A stretch of DNA of 46,936 nt from contig JAEUJZ010000083.1 of the NCBI GenBank assembly GCA_016794505.1, forward strand, positions 1 to 46,936. The letters are read 5' to 3'. The notes below the pieces were generated by a model that saw only the letters and a program-made list of their open reading frames with translations, ran no database searches and was not told where the DNA came from. This document shows positions 40,988 through 46,936 of this stretch, piece by piece. A program made the position numbers and the translations under genes. Source of the DNA: Myxococcales bacterium (GTDB taxonomy: Bacteria > Myxococcota_A > Polyangia > Palsa-1104 > JAEUJZ01). Within the stretch, counting starts at the first letter, position 1. Each line of letters starts with the position of its first letter.

Positions 40988-42660
40988 TTGATCTCGACTT
41001 GGCCTTGCAGCTTGGCGCTGCGCAGGTATCCGCGAAGCAGGTTCTGAAAGTCCTCTTGCTTGTTCTTCCGAATCCCGATTGCCACGATGTCGTAGTCAGG
41101 ACTCACGCGCAGGCTGTCACTGGGGCAGAGCTTGATCTTCGCCTCGCGCAGCGATATCAGGATCGCGCCTCGCTGCGCTGCCGTCACTTTGCCCGTGATG
41201 CAGGAGTCCATCGGCTCGACACAGATGGGTTTGCTCTTCGCGTGGCGCGTTTCGGGCGAAGCCGACAACGCATCTTTCTCAGCAACAGGCAGGGCCGGCG
41301 GCGGTACAGGAACAGCCGGAGGCGTCGCTGCTGGAACCACTGCCGCAGGCTGGCTCGGTGCAGTGCTTGGTGAGGGCGCTACGGCTGACACGTTCGCCGC
41401 GGTTGGTTTGGAGACCGACGATGGAGTGAGCACGCGCCAGGCCACACCAGCGATGCCGCAGGAAACCAGAGCTGCGCTGCCAGCCAGCAGCCAGATTCTG
41501 CGACGACGACGATGGCGTGTCTCGGCCCCAGTAACCTGTTGTCCCGTGCCTGCTCCCACGCTCGACTGCTCCATCGCTTCGGCGGGCTGGGGCTCTGTGC
41601 TGCGTTCGCCGATCGACTTGATGGGTGTGTGCGAAGGCGGTGCTGTCGATCCAACCGTCGAGGCGGGTTCATCTGCCGTCTGCGCCAGACTCCCTTCGCT
41701 GACCGGCGCAGGGACCAGCGCGTTGATCTCGATGGTCGAACGGACGCTGATGACTTCTGTGCCGGAGTTTAGTCGCTGCCGCACCTGATCCATCGTGGGC
41801 CGCTTCGTGGGGTCCTTCGACAGCATGTCGTGGACAAGCTGCGCGAGTTCAGCGGGCAGCGAGGGATCAAACTTGAGCAGCGGCTCGGGCTGACTGTGCA
41901 GAAGCAGCGCAATCATACCGATGCGATGGGGGCTATAGAGCGGCAGTCGTCCGACGAGCCCTTGATAGAGCATGACGCCCAGCGCATATACGTCCATCTT
42001 GGCGGGGTCGGCGTCCTTCTCTAGCGTCGAGCATTGCTCCGGTGCCATGTACGAGGGCGTACCCGGCTGCTGATCTCCGACCGAGGTCTGCGTGCCGTCC
42101 TCTTCATCGCTGAACATCTTGGCGATGCCGAAGTCCACGAGCTTCACTCGCTCACCGCCCGTGACGTGCTCGTCAGGCACCAAAATCACGTTGGCTGGCT
42201 TCAGATCACGGTGAACAATCTTCTGTGCGTGGCAGGCAGCAAGGACGGAGGCGAGCTGCTTGATGATGGGCAGGATCGCGAGCCCGATGGGCAGGCCTCG
42301 ATCGCGTGCTGCCTTCAGGCGATCGAGGAGCACCGTGCCCTCGATGAACTCCATGACGATGTACGGCGTTCCGGTTCCTTGCTGCCGGTTGATGGCCAGG
42401 ATCGAGACGATGTAGGCGTGTCGTGCCCGAATGGCCAGCCGCCCCTCGCGCAGAAAGCGGGCCACCATCTTGCGGTCCTTCGCCCACTTCGGAAGCAGCA
42501 TCTTGATCGCGACGAAGGTCTGGAGTTCGAGGTCGAACGCCCGGTAGACGACGCCGATGCCGCCACGCCCCAGCTCTTTCTCGATGCGATAGCGACCGTC
42601 GAGAACATCGCCAGGCTTCAGGAGCCCTACTTCCTCGTCGATGTCATCTGCATCAGCCAT
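40972..42660 (-). CDS. Transmembrane eukaryote-like Ser/Thr protein kinase
   Basis: The protein is 562 residues from the ATG at 42658-42660. The kinase domain has Gly-rich loop GRGGIGVV (31-38), K53 in VAIKML, HRDLKPAN at 150-157, DFG at 176-178 and APE at 206-208, so it should be active. A Pro/Ser/Thr-rich linker (about 310-385) follows, then a membrane helix at about 388-411 after an Arg cluster, then an Ala/Pro-rich segment. A small extracytoplasmic domain with paired cysteines (CVEPMDSC) completes it. It is the first gene of a five-gene leftward operon whose other products are all exported. This suggests that it senses envelope state and signals inward. The frame extends to 42852 but lacks a better start. 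Confidence 0.92.
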   Translation of the reverse strand: MADADDIDEEVGLLKPGDVLDGRYRIEKELGRGGIGVVYRAFDLELQTFVAIKMLLPKWAKDRKMVARFLREGRLAIRARHAYIVSILAINRQQGTGTPYIVMEFIEGTVLLDRLKAARDRGLPIGLAILPIIKQLASVLAACHAQKIVHRDLKPANVILVPDEHVTGGERVKLVDFGIAKMFSDEEDGTQTSVGDQQPGTPSYMAPEQCSTLEKDADPAKMDVYALGVMLYQGLVGRLPLYSPHRIGMIALLLHSQPEPLLKFDPSLPAELAQLVHDMLSKDPTKRPTMDQVRQRLNSGTEVISVRSTIEINALVPAPVSEGSLAQTADEPASTVGSTAPPSHTPIKSIGERSTEPQPAEAMEQSSVGAGTGQQVTGAETRHRRRRRIWLLAGSAALVSCGIAGVAWRVLTPSSVSKPTAANVSAVAPSPSTAPSQPAAVVPAATPPAVPVPPPALPVAEKDALSASPETRHAKSKPICVEPMDSCITGKVTAAQRGAILISLREAKIKLCPSDSLRVSPDYDIVAIGIRKNKQEDFQNLLRGYLRSAKLQGQVEIKCPAK

Positions 42661-42921
42661 CACTGGAACCTTGCGGCAAAGGCCTGCACGCCGCGCTGAT
42701 CGCCCCACAGGAATTTTCCCATGGCGCAGCCCGCGCTGACAAGCGGCGTTGTTTCGGATGCTACGGATCTGCGGCTGATGTGGGTTCGTCTGCGTTCGGC
42801 AGGGGAGGACACGACTCGATGCGTCGTTTGATGAAGATTCCCTGTGCGCCATTTTCCGTCGGCAGGCACGAGCGCGCGGGCCTCGTGGCTTTGTGGTCTG
42901 GAATCCGCCTTCCGAGCGCGC

Positions 42922-42927
42922 GATAAT
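42922..42927 (+). promoter_or_regulatory. GATAAT -10-like box upstream of the PEGA gene
   Basis: GATAAT (five of six) lies 21 bp before the ATG at 42948. No convincing -35 is seen at 16-18 bp. The 287-bp gap between the kinase and the PEGA gene must hold both divergent promoters. Confidence 0.3.
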
Positions 42928-42947
42928 GCTGCGGGGATCTGCGGGGC

Positions 42948-43979
42948 ATGATGTGGAGCCGTTCTATTGCTGCGGTTGTCCTGCTGGCCAGCGGGGTCGC
43001 AGCAGAAGCGCGAGCCACAGACGATGAGCCCAAGCTGGCGTGCGTCCTTCGTCCCAGCGCGAGCGGACTCGACGAGCGCGAGCTGTCTCTAGTCGAAAGT
43101 GCGCTGAACGCCGCGCTGAAGCGGCAGCAGGTGCTGCCCACGAGCCCACGCGAGCGAGACATGGTGGTCGAAAACGAGGGGCTTGAGCGATGCCAGGAAG
43201 CGACCTGTCTGGATCGGCTCGGTCGGCTGCTTCATGTGCAGTCCGTGGTCACGTATCAGATCAGCGTCCGTGAGCCCGATGCCAAACCGATCTCCCAAGG
43301 CCCCGACTACGAACCTCCGCCCGCAGGCTATCGCCCTCGTCGCTGGGAGCTGGGCCTGACGTACTACAACGTGAGCGTCGGCGCGATCGGTGGCCAGGGC
43401 ACAGCGACCTGCGTTTACTGCACGCTAGAGCAAGCCACCCTACGGCTGGCCGAGCTGCTGACCCAAGCCATGAACGAGGATGCCGCACGCGAGCGCGGCG
43501 AGCTGGAGATTGCGACCACGCCCAGCGGCGCGACTGTTCTCGTCGATGGAATCGAGCTGGGCACCACGCCGTATCATCGACAAGCCTATGCTGGACGCCA
43601 CGAAGTCAGCCTACGTTTGGGTGGTTTTCGCTCTCGCACAGTAGCGACAGAAGTATCGCCGCAACAGACCGCTCGCGTGCAGCTCACCTTGGCCCCAAGT
43701 CGCGACGAGCCCCAGGTGGCGTTGATGCCAGCTCGCCAGCCAAGGCCGGGCTGGCGCATGGCACTTGGCGGTACGCTGTTGGGCCTGGGGCTGGGCGGGA
43801 TCGGCGGCGGAATCTATGGCCTGACGATCGACGGGCTGTGCTTGACCAGCTCCGTCATCGAGCAGCCGGTGTGCATTGGTTCGCTGGTGCCTGGCGCTGC
43901 GTTCACCATCGCGGGATCTGCCGCAGCACTGGCCGGCGTGCTGATGATCGCGATTCCCGGCCCACGCAGCCGACGCTAG
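42948..43979 (+). CDS. PEGA-domain exported protein
   Basis: This 343-residue protein has a signal peptide (VVLLASGVAAEARA). About residues 30-165 form a domain also seen before PEGA domains in myxobacterial proteins, with C in LERCQEATCLDRLGR. A PEGA domain lies at about 184-229 (IATTPSGATVLVDGIELGTTPY), a surface-layer-type beta repeat. Two Gly/Ala-rich membrane helices close the protein (about 270-295 and 310-335). It is divergent from the kinase operon and shares its exported, two-helix C-terminal design with the 38365-39657 product, so it likely acts in the same envelope process. Function unknown. Confidence 0.8.
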   Translation: MMWSRSIAAVVLLASGVAAEARATDDEPKLACVLRPSASGLDERELSLVESALNAALKRQQVLPTSPRERDMVVENEGLERCQEATCLDRLGRLLHVQSVVTYQISVREPDAKPISQGPDYEPPPAGYRPRRWELGLTYYNVSVGAIGGQGTATCVYCTLEQATLRLAELLTQAMNEDAARERGELEIATTPSGATVLVDGIELGTTPYHRQAYAGRHEVSLRLGGFRSRTVATEVSPQQTARVQLTLAPSRDEPQVALMPARQPRPGWRMALGGTLLGLGLGGIGGGIYGLTIDGLCLTSSVIEQPVCIGSLVPGAAFTIAGSAAALAGVLMIAIPGPRSRR

Positions 43980-44137
43980 GTCTGAGCAGGCATTCCGTGC
44001 GCGCAAGGCGCGAATCCCATCGCGCTCCAAACAGAAGACACTTTCTGATGAAATGTGAAGGTTCGGCAGCGACGAGCCTCTCTGTCACCTCGCTCCTGCG
44101 CCGCTCCCGACGGGCAGGCTACGGAAACCTCGATACG

Positions 44138-46348
44138 TCAGGTGCGGTGGGTGCGGAGCAGGCCCTTCACCGCCTGTTCTACATCGTCGTGCGTGACGTT
44201 GCGATCGGCGCCTGACTCGCGTAGGTCAGCCAGGATGCGCGACAGGGTCTCCATGGGGGGCTGCTGGCTGCGGCGTCCGAGGTTCAAGCGATAGGTCACG
44301 ATCAGCATGGCTAGGTCGCAGTCGGCTGCGTCGCGGACGGGAGGTTTGGGCGATGTGACCTGCGCTGCGGACGATGTAGTCGGTGCGGGAGCTGGTGGTG
44401 CCACGATCGCCTTGCCAGGCTTTGGTGAGCCGGTGGGCTCGGCTGGAGCGGGGGCCGTTCCAGCGACCTTGTTGGCAGAGTCTTTCAGCCCCGGAGCGAC
44501 ATCCACGGCAAGGCCCAGCGCGCGCAGGGCTGGGAACCATGCCTTCGCCAACGCATCGGCCTCCCGTTCGATACGACGGAGCATCCTTGCGTTGACTTGC
44601 AGTGCCCGACACGCATCGTACTCGGTCAGCCGCAGTCGCCTTCGCTCTTTAGCCAGCCATGCACCATCGAGAGGGCCAGTGCGCGGAGTCGGTGGAGCGG
44701 TCGGTGTGGGCAGCGCAGTCGGCAGGCGCATCCCGAGCTGGCGCAATGCGGGCCACCAAGACCGCGGCAAGAGGACGCGCGGCTTTTCAAATCGCAGATA
44801 GGTCTCCCAGGACACACGCAGCCCGAGCTGCACCGCACGGTGGCTGAGCCCCAGCCGGTCGCGCTCGGCGTTGAGCCAGCGGCCATCGATCCGAGGGGCT
44901 GGGTCCAGAGCCCGCGCCGACATCAAGGCCACTGGCTTGGCCGCGACCGCCGCGGCGGCGCGTTTGGGAGTCTGTAAATTCTCGTGGGGTGTGGTCGGCA
45001 CTGGGAATCCCAGCTTCTGCAAAATGGGCAGCCACTCGGGCCGCAGTGGGCGGTCCTGCATCTCATAGCGACTCAGATGGCTTTGGCTCATTTTGAGGCG
45101 CTTAGCCAGCTCGCGCTGCAGAATGTTTTTTCTCAGCCGGTGCCGACGGAGCCACTCTCCCGAGAGTGGCCTGCCGATCGATCCGCCTTGTGTACGATCC
45201 GCTGGCGCACTCGCGGCTCGCGCAGCTTGGCGCTTCGGGCTCTTCGGTGCGGCCTCTGACTGCTGCGGAGTCTTTTCGTGAGCGGCTTTCTGCGTCGCCC
45301 GCGCTGTCTGGGACGAACGGTCCGAAGCCGACTCCAGCAAGCCCAGCGTGTGCAGCCCTGACAACCACTCAGGAGGCAGGGGCCAGTCGTGCGTCTCGGT
45401 AAATGCCAGCAGAGACGGCGCAACGTGCAGCGCGGGAGCGATGGCGATGAATGTCAACCCTCGCCCCTTACGCTCGCGCCGCAGCCAGCGACCTGTGTAG
45501 TGCGGAGCGGGCGGCGGGAACTTCACGAGGTCCGATTCTCCGTCGAGCAACTTCAGGGCAGCCAGCTTGGGCAGCCAGCTTGGCGGCACCGGCATATCGC
45601 TCGCTTCGAAGCGCGCAAAGCTGGACTTGGGAATGCCTAAGACCCGGCTGATCTGTAGCAGGGATACCTCGCGGGCCTGACGCTGCGCCCGCAGCCACCG
45701 ACCTCGGAGCTGCGCACCGCTAACGGGGACATCGATCGACGAAAGCGGAGGCACAGCGGGCGGAGCGATCACCGGCTCCGCAGGGCCCACCGCAGGGTTG
45801 GGTACGTCGGCCAGGGTTGCGCTCGCAGGGATCGCGGTAGTCGGCTCTGCCTCGACGACAGATTCGGGCACAGGCTCAAGTGCCGGCTCGGGCACCGGCT
45901 CGGCCAGAGACGCGGGCTCAGGCTGCTTGGACAAGAGGTCCGTTTCCACAGGCTGACCGTGGATCTCGACGGTCGCGCTGACGACGGGGGCGAGCACAAT
46001 TTCCACGGGCACACTTCCAACGGGCACGCCGGGAGTGTCCGCTGCGGACGGCACATCTGCTGGAGCTGGCGCGTGGTCCTCCCTGACCAGCGGTGCCGAA
46101 CTCACGCTGTCCGCCGTGAGCAAGTTCGACGGAACCGGAAAGCCCAGCTCGACCAGAGCGGCGAACCACTCCGATGGAACCAGCCGCTTGTTCATCTCCA
46201 CCCGGCTCACCTGGCTCTCGGGCAGACCCAATCGTTCTGCGACCTGCCGCCGCCCAATCGCGATCCGTTCGCGTTCGCGGCGCAGCCAAACGCCATCTAG
46301 CACCGGCACCTCGGCTTCAGGATTCGCCGTCGAAGAATCATCACTCAT
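44138..46348 (-). CDS. Protein with six XRE-like helix-turn-helix modules
   Basis: This 736-residue protein starts at an ATG with GGAGG upstream. About 57-residue modules recur at residues 17-74, 214-270, 283-340, 395-452, 486-544 and 559-616. Each opens with G-x-W-L-(R/x)-x-x-R, contains an HTH, and ends with P-x-x-W-(L/F)-x-x-L-x-x-L-G. Modules 1 and 4 keep the most typical XRE pattern (QVAERLGLPESQVSRVE and ELAKRLKMSQSHLSRYEMQD). Linkers are rich in Pro, Ala, Glu and Val. A small helical domain follows at about 660-730. There is no signal or membrane segment. It could bridge several DNA sites, or the modules may bind proteins; both are inference. I know of no described protein with this layout. 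Confidence 0.85.
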   Translation of the reverse strand: MSDDSSTANPEAEVPVLDGVWLRRERERIAIGRRQVAERLGLPESQVSRVEMNKRLVPSEWFAALVELGFPVPSNLLTADSVSSAPLVREDHAPAPADVPSAADTPGVPVGSVPVEIVLAPVVSATVEIHGQPVETDLLSKQPEPASLAEPVPEPALEPVPESVVEAEPTTAIPASATLADVPNPAVGPAEPVIAPPAVPPLSSIDVPVSGAQLRGRWLRAQRQAREVSLLQISRVLGIPKSSFARFEASDMPVPPSWLPKLAALKLLDGESDLVKFPPPAPHYTGRWLRRERKGRGLTFIAIAPALHVAPSLLAFTETHDWPLPPEWLSGLHTLGLLESASDRSSQTARATQKAAHEKTPQQSEAAPKSPKRQAARAASAPADRTQGGSIGRPLSGEWLRRHRLRKNILQRELAKRLKMSQSHLSRYEMQDRPLRPEWLPILQKLGFPVPTTPHENLQTPKRAAAAVAAKPVALMSARALDPAPRIDGRWLNAERDRLGLSHRAVQLGLRVSWETYLRFEKPRVLLPRSWWPALRQLGMRLPTALPTPTAPPTPRTGPLDGAWLAKERRRLRLTEYDACRALQVNARMLRRIEREADALAKAWFPALRALGLAVDVAPGLKDSANKVAGTAPAPAEPTGSPKPGKAIVAPPAPAPTTSSAAQVTSPKPPVRDAADCDLAMLIVTYRLNLGRRSQQPPMETLSRILADLRESGADRNVTHDDVEQAVKGLLRTHRT

Positions 46349-46857
46349 CTGTTCACGCCTCCGTTACGCGAACGCGGCTGGGCGGTGATCGCAGCGCCGG
46401 TCCCCCCGGCAAGCCCTAAAGAACATCCTAAACCCGCATAGGGTACCGCGAATCGCCCGGTAGCGGCTTGGCGACTCCTGGGCGTTGAGTCGGCTGTCGT
46501 AGGCTATCCTCCCGACCGCACCCGCCCACCTCCGGCCGCCCGTGAATCGGAGGATTCAGAGTCGCTTCACAGGCTAGCTGCGTCGCTGCCCACCGTTGCC
46601 AAGCGCTGCCAAGCGCTTGCCCAGCGATTGCTCACACACACTCTCTCCCTCTCGCCAGCCAGGCGCATTCATCGCTGCGCGCCTGCGGGATAGCTGACAT
46701 CGCGATTGCTAAGTCCCTGGCAGGATCGGAAGCGGCAGGCCTAGTCGGATTCTGAGGACGTGAGATTGAGCTGCAAACTGCTCCATCTGCACCTCCGCCA
46801 GCGCCGCTTATGTTGATGTACCTGCTGGCTTTGTAGCAGTCGCCGATAGGAGGACCG
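46349..46857. other. Intergenic region with short repeats
   Basis: No gene is supported between the six-HTH gene and the partial frame at the right edge. It must contain the six-HTH gene promoter. Three near-identical 10-mers occur at 46597-46627. Confidence 0.4.
46597..46627 (+). repeat. Three tandem TGCCAAGCGC-type 10-mers
   Basis: TGCCAAGCGC at 46597-46606 and 46607-46616, then after one T TGCCCAGCGA at 46618-46627. The ten-base period would place copies on the same DNA face. Confidence 0.7.
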
Positions 46858-46936
46858 GTGTTGCCAGACCCACGGGTCACTCTGCTGACATTCTTGCTGG
46901 CGTTTTGGTTGGCATTCCTACTGGCATCGTCGAGGA
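46858..46936 (+). CDS. Partial hydrophobic reading frame at the window edge
   Basis: AGGAGG at 46848-46853 precedes GTG at 46858 and TTG at 46861. The frame reads LPDPRVTLLTFLLAFWLAFL before the window ends, like a signal peptide or first membrane helix. The last part has a 12-bp period anchored on TGGC, so it could instead be non-coding repeat related to the arrays at the left end. Confidence 0.35.
   Translation, partial: MLPDPRVTLLTFLLAFWLAFLLASSR

Noticed and set aside
42661..42852. 64-codon extension of the transmembrane kinase
   Set aside because: Arg/Ser-rich, without a start signal and ahead of a normal kinase N-terminus.
44307..44801. Rightward 164-codon frame
   Set aside because: Antisense to the six-HTH gene, whose repeated modules prove the minus strand is coding.

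Overview
The window is GC-rich with strongly GC-ended codons. It carries many features typical of large-genome myxobacteria (order Polyangiales or relatives): two membrane-anchored eukaryote-like Ser/Thr kinases, a PEGA-domain envelope protein, many secreted Cys-rich or Ala/Pro-rich proteins of unknown role, and several large XRE-type regulators. The taxonomic assignment is inferred from gene style, not from a marker gene. No tRNA, rRNA or CRISPR array was seen.

The left half (about 1-26.7 kb) reads as a defence island. It opens with two arrays of a 12-bp repeat in opposite orientation (377-496 and 615-746) and the tail of a serine-recombinase-like gene. A leftward PD-(D/E)XK nuclease-like gene (1123-2514) then faces a rightward, translationally coupled three-gene cassette (2936-10465). 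That cassette has the architecture of a pPIWI-RE system: an HTH plus restriction-endonuclease protein, a DinG/XPD-like helicase with four cysteines, and a PIWI-like protein. A decayed transposase (10505-11080) with an AAGAGC microsatellite follows, then recQ (11243-13450), then a four-gene overlapping operon of Wadjet type (jetABCD-like, 13669-21618). The SMC-like subunit of that operon has Asp-Asn where the Walker B Asp-Glu is expected. After a secreted gluzincin-like protein and a small lipoprotein comes an HTH plus PD-(D/E)XK gene. It is broken by an intact 1530-bp Tn5-like IS4-family element with a 10-bp target duplication, and by a 1-nt frameshift. Removing both restores a 378-codon reading frame.

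The middle (27-34.3 kb) holds a small XRE regulator coupled to a membrane-anchored kinase with an operator-like dyad over a perfect TATAAT, a POT-family transporter, a serine recombinase whose ribosome-binding site lies in a predicted hairpin, and a fusion of an XRE domain to an EgtD-like methyltransferase. A second XRE protein with a very similar HTH is divergent from the fusion, across a cluster of 22-bp repeats.

The right part (34.3-46.9 kb) holds a secreted protein with a polymorphic-toxin-like C-terminus and its presumptive immunity gene. Next is a leftward five-gene envelope operon (kinase, lipoprotein, thioredoxin-like protein, two secreted proteins) facing a PEGA-domain gene. Last comes a 736-residue protein built of six separate XRE-like modules. 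The window ends inside a short hydrophobic reading frame.

The best candidates for under-described biology are the pPIWI-RE cassette with its divergent nuclease, the recQ plus Asp-Asn Wadjet arrangement, the six-HTH protein, the XRE-methyltransferase/XRE pair with shared repeats, and the IS-interrupted nuclease gene.
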